DNA of 64,000 bases from Begonia masoniana (Eukaryota > Streptophyta > Magnoliopsida > Cucurbitales > Begoniaceae), in NCBI GenBank assembly GCA_022432975.1, contig CM039508.1, positions 47,519,646-47,583,645 on the forward strand, in the 5' to 3' direction. A program made the position numbers and the translations under genes. Under the pieces are notes generated by a model. The model was not told the DNA's origin and did no database searches. It saw nothing but the letters and a program-made list of their open reading frames with translations. Below are positions 33,684-45,636 of this stretch, piece by piece; positions within the stretch are counted from its first letter, which is position 1, and every line of letters starts with the position of its first letter.

Positions 33684-36007
33684 TGTGACAGCCCGAAACC
33701 GAACCCGATAGGAGTCCGGGATCGGAACCATCACTCCGGACATTTAACGGAAAACGGTGACTATTTTTTTTGTAAACATAACTCTTTTAAACGTTGACAG
33801 AGGGAGAGGGAAAAACTACAGTGAATAACAGGGAACGTTTGCAGGGAGAGAGAGTTCTCTGGAGTGGGAAGCAAAATAAGCATAAAGCTGGCGGAAGACT
33901 TAACTAAAACAAATAAAAATACTGTTAGGCGGAAGATTAAATTTTAAGGGCAGCGGGCAGCGGTGGATGTGAACTAAACTGGGCGGTGGATGTCGAATAA
34001 GACAAAACAGATGACGTCATCGGAAGATGTGATGACGTCATCGGCAGATATAGGCACCAGATGGAAATCGGAATGTGTGATGACGTCATCGGAAGATGTG
34101 ATGACGTCATCGGAAGAAACAGACAATGAACGGAATCGGCAGGAGGTGATGACGTCAGCCGGAAGATGGATGACGTCAACCGGAAGGAACAGGCAATAAA
34201 CGGAATCGGCAGGAGGAAAACCTATGGCAAATTCACAGTTTGGCGGTGAATGTGAATAAGACAAAACATGTACAGTATCTACCGGTAGATGAAGTTTAGA
34301 CATAGACTTAAAAAGGGTAACAGGCATCGGTGGGAGTGAAAACATAAGGAAAACATTATTTGACAGTAGAAGTAGGCAAAATGCCTACCGGTAGATGTAA
34401 TCGGAAAACATAGTTTTAAAGGCAGAAATTTCAACTTTTGACAGAAAGACATAGGCAGAGAGCTTAAAAACAGAAAGCATAAGGGTTTCAAACCTTCATT
34501 ACAGAAGACAGATTTCAAGAAAACAAACTGCATGGATAGCTCTAAAATTCGAGACTATCCATGTATAACCTAAAAAGGAGGAAACACAAGCAGTTCCAAA
34601 ATATTTCATAGCATACATACAACTGTCAAATACAGAGGTTTAAAACTCGAACATCAGAACCTATGCATTATCCAGATTTCCAATAGAATCCTAATAGAGT
34701 TTTTAAATCAAACACCAGAATCCCAGTGGATTTTACAGACAGGAACTTTACAAAAAAAAAGAAACTTAAACCTCAGGACAGAAATATGTCTGGCTGCAGC
34801 AACCATCCCGTGAGCTCCTCCCGCCAACTACATCAACTCATCAGTTTGAGGCTCAAGCTCCTCATCTGGAGGATCCGTACCTACAACAGGGAGTTCATCT
34901 ATGAGCCTAGAGCTCAGTAAGAACATACAATGCAGAGTGATGAACGTGCTATGCATGAATCTTTTTCAAATACATGAACATTACATTACATTTCATTTCA
35001 CTGGACAGGAAGGTATAAGTGGGAGGGGGAGCTGGCGCAACAGGATGTACATGCCACTTCAGGACATAACAGGAGTACTTGACAGGATGCCAGTCCTCGT
35101 CCACACTTAACCATACATTTTCTTTACAGGATTTTATCTTACTTACTTCAAAACCGGTGCAGAAAACATTTGCATGATTTTACAGAAAACGTGTATGCAT
35201 GAATAAGTATGATACTCAACTTGACATTCATAATGACAGAATAAATGTAACAGGGAGAATAGAATGTAACAGGAACAGGTTTAACATAGAACATAACCTA
35301 AAACCTATCTACCCGAACCAGGCTTAGTACCTCCAAGTTGTAGGGCCTTAAGGGCCAACGTAGATGCATGAACTTACCTGGTTGCTGTCGCGTTGATGTT
35401 CTGAATGTCTCAGAAATGCTCGGACCTGTAGCATGCATGTAGAGAATTTAAAACACGCTACAAATGCTAACTAATAAGCTCTTAGAAATCAACAGCAACA
35501 TCTTTCAAATCCTTAGAAAACAACAACGTGTTTTCATCCAAAAACAGTGAGTTTTCACCAATACCGAAACCCTAAACTTCGGTAAAACTCACATTTTAAC
35601 TTATCCAAAATGTTAGCTTTAGTAGATGATTACCTATGCTGGAGAAACAGAAGGTAATCAGGAAAAGATTGAGGTTAAAAATCGCTGCTGGTCGCCTGGA
35701 AAAGAGAAAACAGAAAGGAGAGGTAGAAGTGAGCTTCACGTAGGAGGAAGAGAAGACATATCTTCTTCAACAAGTTGCCAAGTGTCAACCATCAATTGGC
35801 TTGTTTCTACCAACCTTAATTACTTCCACATTTACCCTTCCATTGAACTACAACCAATTTAATTTGTTTTGGTTAGTTGGCCATTAGTTTGGTTCTCCCT
35901 TAAACATCCCATCATTTCAACCAAAACATTCATTGAATTGAAATAATATTAATTCCACTTATACAATTCGGGGAAACAATTACATGGCAAAAATGCCGGG
36001 TGTTACA
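33684..36007 (-). mobile_element. Solo LTR, gypsy (Tekay-like), minus strand, TSD GATAT
   Basis: The minus strand starts TGTAACACCCGGCATTTTTGCC (36007) and ends GGGCTGTCACA (33684), 2324 bp, with GATAT at 33679-33683 and 36008-36012. A predicted 48-nt mini-exon lies at 35378-35425 (CTACAG acceptor, CCAG|GTAAGT donor). The box 'ggcccttaaggccctacaac' lies at 35336-35360, and the acceptor TTGTAG at 34881-34886 ends a ~497-bp intron-like span. It has a TGACGTCA/CGGAAGATG array (34013-34180). Confidence 0.94.
34008..34190 (-). repeat. TGACGTCATCGGAAGATG array (six TGACGTCA)
   Basis: TGACGTCA occurs at about 34013, 34032, 34080, 34099, 34148 and 34170, usually followed by TCGGAAGATG or ACCGGAAG. 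Unit spacing is ~19 bp within pairs and less regular between them. It is the reverse-orientation counterpart of the array at 28281. Confidence 0.9.
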
Positions 36008-37767
36008 GATATGTTTTATAAATTCAAAGAAAAATTATTGATTATTTGTGCAATTTTAAATTTACATATATGTTAATATATGTGGAATTAAATTTAAAAA
36101 GAAATAATCACATTAGTCAATGACTTATATTTGAAGTATAAGATCTTCAAATTAATAAAGTCATAACTATAGATCACTTCGTTAAGAACGTATAGTTATA
36201 TCCAGACTATATATGTGGTGACATAAAGTGATTGTATTTTATAGGACTGGATCAAATGAAATTATATTGTCCTTATAATGTCCGTTAAATGAAATATTAA
36301 TTTTATTATAATGATGTTCATATGTGTATGATCTTAATTCATTGTATTTAATAGACTTTTATTTTATTTCAATTTATTCTTTGATTTACTCGGTATAGTT
36401 TTGTACGTGTTACATTACATAAACATTGTATTTTGAAAATAAATTAAATAAGTAGCTGAGAATGCTAACATTGATACAATGAAATCCATAATATAAGATT
36501 CTCTTATTTGTTGGTTCAGAGATTGAATAATTAGCGCACATATTTATCAATGTTATGAATGAATTATTTAATTAAAAAATAATGATAGTCAATGATAAAA
36601 ATGTAATATGAGAGGTTAACGTATTTTATACCTAGCTCGATAAATAATCAATGATTTAAATTTTCATCTATCATCTTATATCACTATTCAAATTTCTATG
36701 TTACAAGATAAATATATAAATAATTAATTAGGATTAATAATTTATAATAATTCAAATGAATATATTATGATTCAAAATATATAAATAGTTTTTATATTTT
36801 GAATTCAAAATAAAATGTCTCATTGGATAAGATTATTTTAAGGAATTTAAATTAGATTTGAAAAATCTCATCGGATGAGATTTCATCTTCAAATTTAAAT
36901 TGAAGTTTGTTATTTAACAAACTGTCAAAATCAGATTTTTGAAATTTGATTGAAAAGTAGATCTGAAGAATCTGATCAGATATATTTGATCTATAATTGA
37001 CTTATATTTTGTTTAAAAACTTAAAATAGATTTAGAAAATCTTATAAGATGAGATTATCTTAAAAGTTTGTTTTCATAAATATGTTGTAAATTTTTTTTA
37101 AAATTTTGTGATTAATCGATAAATTTGATTTATTAGATTAATCAACTGCTAATGAAATCTAATAGATTTGATTAGTTAAAATTTATTTTTAAAAATTAGT
37201 TTTTATTAAAATAAATCTGAAAAATTTGTTAAAGAAAAATCTATAAAAATGTCAAATGTGATTTGACAAAGGAGTGAGAGATTTAATCCTTTCCCGTATT
37301 CATTTTTAGGAAAATGTTTTTTAAAATCGAATAGAGACATCCCATGTGTTGAGAATACGACTCTCTACAAATATAAAAGTGTGTTATTCTCGTAAGGTTG
37401 ATGCCCACACGTCAGGAATTTAAGTGAAGATTTTCATAGAAGACTCGACGGTTTTAAAGTTTTTGAAAAATACTTGATTCTGAGTTAAATCTATTAAGAT
37501 CAGACGAGAGTACCTAACCAAAAAGTGTTTCTCAAAAAAGTATTTTCTTTTCTTCTTCTATAATCTAAATCTAATATTTTTTAATGTAAATTGTTTACAT
37601 TTTAAAAAATATATATTTCTAAAAAATATTTTATTTTAGACTAACGATTCTATTTATGGTTATTTGTGATTTTAAAATAGTTTTAAAATCACAAAGGTAA
37701 CGCATGTTATTATTATTATGAACAACAGTGAATTCTACCATGCGTGGGAACCATCAAAACCAACAAT

Positions 37768-38116
37768 TAGGGGTGGGCAGAACCATCCCGAGGATCAAGA
37801 ACCGAACTAGACCACTGATTTCGGTCCCAAGTCGCTGGACCACGGTCCGGTCCTCAGTCCATAGCAAAAAATCTCGAAAAACCGAAACCGAACCAATTGT
37901 TAAAAAAATCCTTTCGCAAACCGGGACCGAACCAATTTTTAAAAAAATCCTTCACTCTTCACTGAAGAGTCTTCACTCTTCAGTTCTACAGTTGCACAGA
38001 TGCACACTCGTCAGTCGTCACTCTCGTCAAAGCTCTCGCTCCGTTCCGATTTCCGTCCCTTTGCCTCTGAATGATGTCCTCCCATTCTTTTTGATCTCCC
38101 TCATTAGGTTAACTTA
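37768..38116 (+). mobile_element. Truncated hAT-like terminus
   Basis: TAGGGGTGGGCAGAACC at 37768 followed by many ACCGAA/CCGGACC words is the typical plant hAT end plus subterminal repeats. No right TIR is present before the Sirevirus LTR fragment begins at 38117, so it is truncated. The 40 bp before it (37729-37767) are unassigned. Confidence 0.45.
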
Positions 38117-38564
38117 TAACCTAATGAGCAATTTACTTTGAATACTCTTTGTTATTCTACATCTCTCTATTTTGCAGAACTTGAGATTCATCAGTGTGAG
38201 AGACTGTAGTCTGTGCTGTAAATCTTTATTCATATTGTAAAAGTGTAAAGGCAGTGGATTGTCGCCCGTGAAGAACAATCCAGAATTGTAAAGCTGTAGA
38301 TCGACGCCCGTGAAGCTCGATCTGGAATTCTTGTTGAGGAGAAGTTAAGGATCTTCAAGGGGAAACCTTGAAGCGTGGACGTAGGCAGGTTTTGGCCGAA
38401 CCACGTAAAAACTCTCGGTGTTGTTTTTTTTCTCTCTCTTTACTTTTATTGCTTGATTGCTCACTGTTAACTTATAAGTTGAACACAAGAGAGAAAACGA
38501 TTAGATTATTAATTAAGTTTAAAAAGTCTAATTCACCCCCCTCTTAGACAATTACGATCCTACA
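38117..38564 (+). repeat. Sirevirus-type copia 5' LTR, 5'-truncated
   Basis: 448 bp aligning end to end, without length change, with 57213-57660 of the 3' LTR, and ending CCTACA before the PBS. The first ~774 bp of LTR, including the TATA region, are missing. The break lies in a perfect 12-bp inverted repeat (38100-38111 / 38117-38128). Confidence 0.9.
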
Positions 38565-38566
38565 AT

Positions 38567-38580
38567 TGGTATCAGAGCCA
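38567..38580 (+). other. Primer binding site of the Sirevirus-type element
   Basis: TGGTATCAGAGCCA, complementary to the 3' end of plant initiator tRNA-Met, lies two bases after the LTR end. It confirms 38564 as the LTR boundary. Confidence 0.93.
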
Positions 38581-38779
38581 GGTTAAATATTGTCTAAGCT
38601 GCTATCTAGAAAATACTGTGATATTCAAAATGGCTTTCCACACCAACACAACACAGATAGAGGGTCAATCTACTACTAGACTTCCATTCTTTGATGAGAA
38701 TGATTATGTTTATTGGAAGTCTAGAATGAGAATTTATGTTCAGGCTATGAACTATGACATATGGAATACTATAGAATAT

Positions 38780-41000
38780 TGTGACGACCCGAAACCGGAT
38801 CCGAATCGGTTTCCGGGATCGGAGCCGTCACTCCGGGACATTTACAGGAAACGGTGACTATTATTTTTTTTTAAACTAATAGAACAATCAAAGCAGTGAA
38901 TAGAGAGGGAGAACTGCAGGGAGTAATCGAAAACATTTGCAGGGGGAGAGAGAGTTCTCTGGAATGGAAAGCAAACAAATCTCAATAATAGATAACCGAA
39001 CAGAAATAGGCATAAGACTGGCGGAAATGGAAACAGGAAACAGTGGCGGAAGGTGTAGTTTCAAACTGAACCGGAGGAGAAATCAGTGGATAGCGTCATC
39101 GGAAGATAAAGGCAGCAAACATAACCGGCAGAAGATGATGACGTCAGCCGGAAGACGTTCTGACGTCATCGGAAGACAAAGTTATAAATTGGGCGGAAGA
39201 CTTATGCCAACGTCATCGGAAGAGAAGATGACGTCAACCGGAAGGCAAAGTTATAAACTGGGCGGAAGACTTATGCTGACGTCATCGGAAGAGAAGATGA
39301 CGTCAACCGGAAGACAAATAACGTCACCGGTAGAAGAAAAATGTGAACAGTAACCGGAAGACGCAATCGGAAGACATAGTTTTAAAGACAGAATTACAAC
39401 TTTTGACAGAAAGACATATAGAAGGCAACCTCAAACAGGAAGCATAAAGGTTTCAAAACCTTCAAACCCGATTCAAAAGAAGTTATAAAAATATACTTTA
39501 CAATGGACAAAATTTCAAGAAGACATCCTGCACCATGACATCTTTTAACGAAGATACCTGCTGGTAGGAAGCATGAAAAACAGAAGGCATACAAGTTTCA
39601 AACTTTCACCACAGATGACAAATTTCGAGAAAACAAACTGCATGGATAGCTCTAAAACCAGAAACCATCCATGCACATGCCAACAGAAAATATTCCAAAC
39701 AATTCCAGAATACTTCAGAACGTAATTCAACTGTCAAATACAGAGGTTTTGAATATCAATACAGATTTCCAAAAGTGTTACAGAAACTTGACATACATTT
39801 CAAGTTCACCAAAACAGAAGTTTTAAAACAAAACACAAAAGTCTATACAGGACTCGGCTTAACTTTCAAAAATACACGCTCACAGGAATACATCTTGTCT
39901 GACTGCAACAGCCAGACCCCGTGAGCTCGATCCACCAACTACATCAGCTCGTCATTTTGAGGCACCGGGTCCTCATCTGGAATATCCGTACCTACAACAG
40001 GGAGTTCACCTATGAGCCTAAAGCTCAGTAAGAACATAATCAACATGCAGTGATGCAAAATGCTATGCATGCAGTTTTCAGAAAAACGGTGACAGAACAT
40101 TACATTACGTTTCACTGCACATGGTGGTATAAGTGAGGCTTATAGAGGAACTGGCGCATAACATACATAACATACTGGACATGACACTTGTTAGTAATTT
40201 TGCCGGTGTCCCAGGGAAGGACAAGGTACAGGGTATCCTTGGCGGGGATAAATTTTACATGAGTCCCAGGGAAGGACAAGAACAGGATGCCAGTCCTCGT
40301 CCACACTTAACCGTTCATTACATTACAGGATTTTATCTTTACTTACTTCAAAACCAGTGCTGAAAACATTTGCATGATTTTACTGGAAAACGTGTATGCA
40401 TGGATAAGTGCGATACTCAACATTCACAGATGGCAGAATGGATACAACAGGGGAAACAGAATATAACAGAGACATGTTTAACTTAAAACATAACCTAGAA
40501 CCTATCTACCCAAACCATACCTAGTACCTCCAAGTTGTAGGGCCATAAGGGCCAACATAAACGTATGAACTTACCTGGTTGCTGCGGTGTCAGATGCTCG
40601 AATGTCCCTGGAATGCTTGGATCTTAGGCAGAAAACAAGGAAAACCCTAGGAGATCAAAGGCGTTTGGGTGAACTTTTGTCGCCTGGCCGAGAGAAAATA
40701 GAGGGAGAGAAGATGGAGAAGTGGAAACTTTCACGTATGAGGGAAGAGAAGACATATCTTCTTCAACAAGTTGCCACTTGGCACTCATCCATTGGTTTGC
40801 TTCCACCTACCTTAATTACTTCCACATTTACCCTTCCAGTAGCTTTTAACCTAATTAATTTGTTTTGGTTACACATTAGTTTAGTTTCACTAAACATTTC
40901 CAACAACTCAACCAAAACATACGTTGTATAAATATAAATGTTAATCCCGCACAAATGGTTTCGGGAAAACAATTACATGGCAAAAATGCCGGGTGTTACA
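38780..41000 (-). repeat. 3' LTR of the intact Tekay-type element
   Basis: The minus strand begins TGTAACACCCGGC at 41000 and ends GGGTCGTCACA at 38780. A predicted mini-exon lies at 40575-40622 (48 nt; CTAAG acceptor, CCAG|GTAAGT donor), the 'ggcccttatggccctacaac' box at 40537-40560, and the acceptor TTGTAG at 39992-39997. A TGACGTCA/CGGAAGA array lies at 39130-39330. An upstream first intron-like span, present in the solo LTRs, appears to be absent here. Confidence 0.97.
39125..39340 (-). repeat. TGACGTCA / CGGAAGA array in the Tekay 3' LTR
   Basis: Two ~63-bp units (shared 'agttataaa.tgggcggaag') plus flanking variants. Five TGACGTCA palindromes alternate with ATCGGAAGA and ACCGGAAG words. 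The copy in the 5' LTR lies 6857 bp downstream and differs by one base. Confidence 0.9.
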
Positions 41001-41014
41001 TTCCACCCACCTTA
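41001..41014 (-). other. Polypurine tract of the intact Tekay-type element
   Basis: The minus strand reads AAGGTGGGTGGAA immediately before TGTAACACCC of the 3' LTR, 27 bp after the polyprotein stop codon. It is the expected plus-strand primer. Confidence 0.88.
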
Positions 41015-41040
41015 ATAGAAATTTTGTCCCCAAAATTTGC

Positions 41041-44000
41041 CTAAGCAAAGAAGTCTGGATATTGTGTTTTAACATCCTCCAGTCTTTCCCAAGTGGCTTC
41101 CTCCACATTATGGTTGCGCCATAAGACTTTCACCAACGGGACCACTTTGTTGCGCAATACTTTGACTGAGGTATCCAGGATCTGTATGGGCCTTTCTTCA
41201 TATGTCAGGGTTGGCATAATGTCAACGTCCACATGCTCCACGATTTGAGTTGGATCTCGTACACATTTTCTCAGCATCGAGACATGGAAAACATCATGAA
41301 CACCATCCATTGACGCTGGTAGTTGTAGTCTGTAGGCCATGCTTCCCACACGCTTCAGGATGGGAAAAGGCCCAATAAACCTTGGGCTTAGCTTCCCTTT
41401 CTTGCCGAATCTCATTACGCCCTTGAAAGGTGACACCTTCAAGAACACCTCATCACCTTCGGCAAACTCTAAGTCCCTTCTCCTGTGGTCTGCGTAACTT
41501 TTCTGTCGACTTTGTGCAGCTTGGATTCTTTGCTTAATCGCCGTTATTACCCCAGACATCTGTTGCAGTATTTCGGGGCCGATAAGCTTGGTTTCCCCTA
41601 CTTCATCCCAACACAACGGGGATCTGCACTTTCTGCCATAAAGCGCTTCATATGGAGCCATACCGATCGTAGCCTGGTAGCTATTGTTGTAAGCAAACTC
41701 CACAAGTGGCAGGTATCTACTCCAAGGAGCGTGAAGTTCCAGCACGCACGCCCTCAACATATCTTCCAATGTCTGAATCGTTCTCTCGGATTGTCCATCC
41801 GTCTGCGGGTGAAATGCCGTGCTGAAGTCCAATCTAGTGCCCAAAGAGCTTTGCAAACTTTTCCAAAACCTGGAAGTGAATCTAGGATCGCGATCAGAGA
41901 CGATTGACACAGGAATGCCGTGCAGCTTGACAATCTCATTAATGTACAGTTCTGCATACTGGTTCACGGTGAACGTCGTCATCACGGGTAGAAAATGGGC
42001 AGACTTCGTCAATCTGTCCACTATGACCCATATACTATTATGGCCTTTTACTGTTCTTGGAAGTCCAACAACAAAGTCCATTGTAATGTTCTCCCACTTC
42101 CATTCAGGAATTGGAAGAGGCTGAAGCGTTCCAATCGGTCGTTGATGTTCAGCTTTGACCTGTTGACATATTAAACAAGACTCCATATACTTGGCCACTT
42201 CATTCTTCATATTCGGCCACCAGAAGTGAAGCTTTAGGTCCTGATACATCTTCGTACTTCCGGGATGTACAGAGAAAGAGGATGAATGAGCTTCCGACAA
42301 GATATGCTTCCGTAGCTCCTCGTCTTTCGGAACATACCATCTGCCTTTGAACTTCAGAACTCCATCTCCTGAATAGCTGAAATTGGATGAGGGCATCGGC
42401 ACTTTGCTCACCATATCAGCCATCTCCTTTGAATTGGTCTTCTGGGCTTCCTTAATGCGGTCCAAGACAGTGGGCCGTAGTGTCAGGTTTGCTAGTATGG
42501 CCGATAGCCCAGAAACTATCTCCATATCGAACTTCTGCATCTCTGTTCTCAAAGGCGTCGATACGGCCGACATTACTGGTTGCATAGTAGCTGGCATTCT
42601 GCTCAGTGCATCAGCTACCACATTAGCTTTACCAGGATGGTACTTGATCTCAACATCATAGTCTTTTACAAATTCTAACCACCGCCTTTGCCTCATATTC
42701 AACTCCTTCTGAGTAAATATGTACTTCAAGCTTTTGTGATCCGAAAACACCTCACATGATTGTCCGTACAAATGATGTCTCCATACTTTCAGCGCAAATA
42801 CAACTGCCGCTAACTCAAGGTCGTGAGTAGGGTAGTTTTCTTCATGGCTCTTCAATTGTCTGGACGCGTATGCTACCACTTTCCCTTCTTGCATCAATAC
42901 GCATCCCAAGCCAATTTTCGATGCATCACAGTATACGCTGAATTTGCCATCTTCAACTGGCAATACTAACAGAGGAGCAGTGGTTAATTTCTGCTTAAGT
43001 GTCTGAAAGCTTACCTCACATGCTTCAGACCACCTGAATTTGATGTCCTTCCTTGTTAAGCTGGTCATAGGTTTTGCTATCACAGAAAATCCCTTGATGA
43101 ATTTCCTATAATAACCAGCTAGTCCGACAAAGCTCCGTACCTCACTTGCATTCCTTGGCCTTGGCCAGTCTCTTACAGCCTCAATCTTGGCCGGGTCCAC
43201 AGATACTCCTTCAGCAGACACCACGTGGCCTAAGAAATTAATCTTGTTCAACCAGAATTCGCACTTTGATAGCTTGGCAAACAATTGATGCTGTTTCAGA
43301 GTCGATAGCACCATTGCCAAGTGCTCTTTATGCTCCTCTTCATTCCGAGAATAAACCAGGATGTCGTCAATGAAAACGATCACGAATTTATCTAAGACAT
43401 CCTGAAATATCCTGTTCATCAGGTCCATAAATGCCGCCGGAGCATTAGTCAACCCGAACGACATCACCAAGAACTCGTAATGTCCGTACCGGGTCCTGAA
43501 GGCGGTCTTTGGAATATCATTTGCTCTGACCTTCAACTGGTAATAACCGGAGCGCAAGTCAATCTTGGAAAATACCCGAGCCCCTTGTAGCTGGTCAAAT
43601 AAATCGTCGATCCTCGGCAACGGGTACTTATTCTTGATCGTCAACTTGTTCAGCTCACGGTAGTCAATACACATCCGTAGGGACCCATCCTTCTTCTTAA
43701 CGAACAAGACGGGAGCACCCCACGGAGAGAAACTTGGGCGCACAAAACCCTTGTCCACCAGTTCTTTCAGTTGAGTCTTCAACTCTTTCAGCTCTATTGG
43801 TGCCATGCGGTACGGATTCTTTGATACTGGTTCCGCACCTGGATATACGTCAATTTCAAACTCAATTTCGCGATCAGGTGGCAACCTCGGTAAGTCATCT
43901 AAGAAAACCTCAGGAAAGCCTCGGACTACCGGAATATCTCGAAGTTCCACCTCATCTTGCCTTCGTATGTCTATTACATGGGCCAGGAATCCAATGCACC

Positions 44001-45471
44001 CTGACTTCATCAGCCGTTGAGCTTTTAAGGAAGATATAACAGGCATACGGTGTTTCTTCGGTACCGCCTGGTAAGAGAATTCTACTTCATTCGGGCGTCT
44101 AAACGTTACTAGCCCGGACCTACAGTTGATGGTGGCATAATGTCTAAATAGCCAGTCCATCCCCAGAATGACATCGTACCCTTTCATACCGATGACGATA
44201 AGATCGGCATAAAATTTCTGGTCTCCCATTGACACTATATCACCCCTTACAACCAGCTCGGAGTGCATAAACTCTCCGGACGGTAGCATAACGCTGTAAG
44301 GCTGATCTGACGACGTACTACAAAACTTTTGTCTAACTACGAAGTCTATTGCCACGAACGAATGTGTGGCCCCCGTGTCCCATAAGGCATAAGCAGGTGC
44401 ATCACATACTAAAATTGTACCTGTAATCGCTGCATGCTGAGCTGCGTCATCAACATCTTCCATCATCGCAAACACTCTAGGCACAGCACCGATCGGCCTC
44501 GTGTCAGGTACCGGACAATCCCGGACTTGATGGCCTTCTTTACCACACCGGAAACATTGGCCAGTAAAAAGCCTGCAGCCTCCTGTATGATTCTTCTGGC
44601 AACGTGGGCAGACAGGAAGCTGAGGAGCTCCCATAGGTCTCTTCCCTTTGTCCTGGTAAGTAAGGGTCTCATTGGGCCTTTTAATGCCCCTGTTCTGTTG
44701 CTGTTGAGGATGCACATTCTGAATCTTTTGTTGTTGTTGTTGAGGAGTATTTCTTATAATTCCTCTTGGTGGTTCTCTTTGTCTCTGGGACTTTATTTCT
44801 AAAGCCTCCAGTTGATAAGCCTTGGCCACCACTTTCACATATGGTGCCTCATCAAAACCTCCAGTCGTGATTCCTCGAAGAAGGTCCATCTTTAAACCTT
44901 GAATAAACTGGTGCACCTTGTTCTCATCAGTGGCCACCATGTGTGTTGCATATCGGGATAGCGACTCAAATTTCTGAACATACTCGGCCACAGAACCATA
45001 CTGTCGCAGCCGAGAAAATTCAAGTAACTTCTCCTTTCTCACGCCTCGGTCAAAGTACTTCTCGTAGAAAATCCCCTTGAACCCTTCCCAGCTCAATGCC
45101 ACTGTAGACGACTGTACTGCATCCCACCAGAATCCAGCACTTTCAGTGAGATGGAACGTGGCACAAGTAACCTTCTTGTTGTCTTCTACTTCTGCATAAC
45201 TAAACATCTTCTCCATAGTTCGAATCCAGGTTTCAGCACGGGTCGGGTCTGTAGACAACCCATCAAATGAGGGTGGCTGAAGTCGCCGGAATCTGTCTCC
45301 ACTATTGTCTCGCGGTGCATTATCACGATTGTTATTTCCATGGTTATTGTTTCTGTCGTCTTCTCTGGCCATCATTCGATCAACCATGCGGGATTGTACC
45401 CCCACCAGCTCTGTCAATCGGTCTATGGCCCGAGAGCTTTCACTGGATTCTTCCTGATGTCCTCTCACCAT
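41041..45471 (-). CDS. Gag-pol polyprotein of a Tekay-type chromovirus (1476 aa, intact)
   Basis: A single open frame encodes all functions for reverse transcription and integration. Approximate residues: gag 60-230 (FWWDAVQ; FYEKYF); CCHC knuckle with C306, C309, H314, C319; aspartic protease DTGA at 365-368; reverse transcriptase ~585-760 with FIDD at 700-703; RNase H with D849, E886, D911; integrase zinc ligands H1062, H1069, C1099, C1102; integrase catalytic D1132, D1193, E1229 (35 residues between the last two); C-terminal chromodomain-like region ~1417-1475, which in chromoviruses guides insertion to modified chromatin. All catalytic residues are present and there are no stops. The ATG at 45471 is chosen because it lies ~150 bp after the PBS and starts the usual gag N-terminus. 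Gag and pol are fused in one frame, as is common in this clade. The copies at 882-6185 and 60613-64000 are decayed relatives. Confidence 0.97.
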   Translation of the reverse strand: MVRGHQEESSESSRAIDRLTELVGVQSRMVDRMMAREDDRNNNHGNNNRDNAPRDNSGDRFRRLQPPSFDGLSTDPTRAETWIRTMEKMFSYAEVEDNKKVTCATFHLTESAGFWWDAVQSSTVALSWEGFKGIFYEKYFDRGVRKEKLLEFSRLRQYGSVAEYVQKFESLSRYATHMVATDENKVHQFIQGLKMDLLRGITTGGFDEAPYVKVVAKAYQLEALEIKSQRQREPPRGIIRNTPQQQQQKIQNVHPQQQQNRGIKRPNETLTYQDKGKRPMGAPQLPVCPRCQKNHTGGCRLFTGQCFRCGKEGHQVRDCPVPDTRPIGAVPRVFAMMEDVDDAAQHAAITGTILVCDAPAYALWDTGATHSFVAIDFVVRQKFCSTSSDQPYSVMLPSGEFMHSELVVRGDIVSMGDQKFYADLIVIGMKGYDVILGMDWLFRHYATINCRSGLVTFRRPNEVEFSYQAVPKKHRMPVISSLKAQRLMKSGCIGFLAHVIDIRRQDEVELRDIPVVRGFPEVFLDDLPRLPPDREIEFEIDVYPGAEPVSKNPYRMAPIELKELKTQLKELVDKGFVRPSFSPWGAPVLFVKKKDGSLRMCIDYRELNKLTIKNKYPLPRIDDLFDQLQGARVFSKIDLRSGYYQLKVRANDIPKTAFRTRYGHYEFLVMSFGLTNAPAAFMDLMNRIFQDVLDKFVIVFIDDILVYSRNEEEHKEHLAMVLSTLKQHQLFAKLSKCEFWLNKINFLGHVVSAEGVSVDPAKIEAVRDWPRPRNASEVRSFVGLAGYYRKFIKGFSVIAKPMTSLTRKDIKFRWSEACEVSFQTLKQKLTTAPLLVLPVEDGKFSVYCDASKIGLGCVLMQEGKVVAYASRQLKSHEENYPTHDLELAAVVFALKVWRHHLYGQSCEVFSDHKSLKYIFTQKELNMRQRRWLEFVKDYDVEIKYHPGKANVVADALSRMPATMQPVMSAVSTPLRTEMQKFDMEIVSGLSAILANLTLRPTVLDRIKEAQKTNSKEMADMVSKVPMPSSNFSYSGDGVLKFKGRWYVPKDEELRKHILSEAHSSSFSVHPGSTKMYQDLKLHFWWPNMKNEVAKYMESCLICQQVKAEHQRPIGTLQPLPIPEWKWENITMDFVVGLPRTVKGHNSIWVIVDRLTKSAHFLPVMTTFTVNQYAELYINEIVKLHGIPVSIVSDRDPRFTSRFWKSLQSSLGTRLDFSTAFHPQTDGQSERTIQTLEDMLRACVLELHAPWSRYLPLVEFAYNNSYQATIGMAPYEALYGRKCRSPLCWDEVGETKLIGPEILQQMSGVITAIKQRIQAAQSRQKSYADHRRRDLEFAEGDEVFLKVSPFKGVMRFGKKGKLSPRFIGPFPILKRVGSMAYRLQLPASMDGVHDVFHVSMLRKCVRDPTQIVEHVDVDIMPTLTYEERPIQILDTSVKVLRNKVVPLVKVLWRNHNVEEATWERLEDVKTQYPDFFA

Positions 45472-45620
45472 TTCTAAGATAGTCCTATAAGAATAACAGA
45501 ATAACCTAATTTAATAAACAAAACTTTTACAGGAATTTAAACACTTACAGTTGGTGGAGCGATCTCATGAGGCGGGTTGCGCAGTCAGACATTTCACAGA
45601 ATCGGTTTTAAAACCTTATC

Positions 45621-45634
45621 TCTCTGATACCATA
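45621..45634 (-). other. Primer binding site of the intact Tekay-type element
   Basis: The minus strand reads TATGGTATCAGAGA two bases after the 5' LTR end, matching the iMet-tRNA type PBS TGGTATCAGAG over eleven bases. Confidence 0.9.
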
Positions 45635-45636
45635 AC

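Larger units (their letters stand above)
33578..37728 (+). mobile_element. Copia LTR (Angela/Tork-like), split by a solo LTR
   Basis: Begins TGTTGGGCATAATGTGCCCAACA (a terminal inverted repeat) right at the P450 exon. It runs to 33683, is interrupted by the gypsy solo LTR, and continues 36013 to about 37728, ending ATGAACAACA followed by GTG. Summed length is ~1.8 kb, the usual size for long copia LTRs of this kind. No PBS follows, because unrelated sequence joins at ~37732. The copia gag at 57661 is on the same strand and may be its internal region (inference). The interior is AT-rich with no ORF. Confidence 0.65.

Noticed and set aside
41485..45482. Plus-strand ORFs of 60-140 codons opposite the gag-pol frame
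   Set aside because: All lie antisense to the intact 1476-codon polyprotein and show no domain of their own; they are frame shadows.
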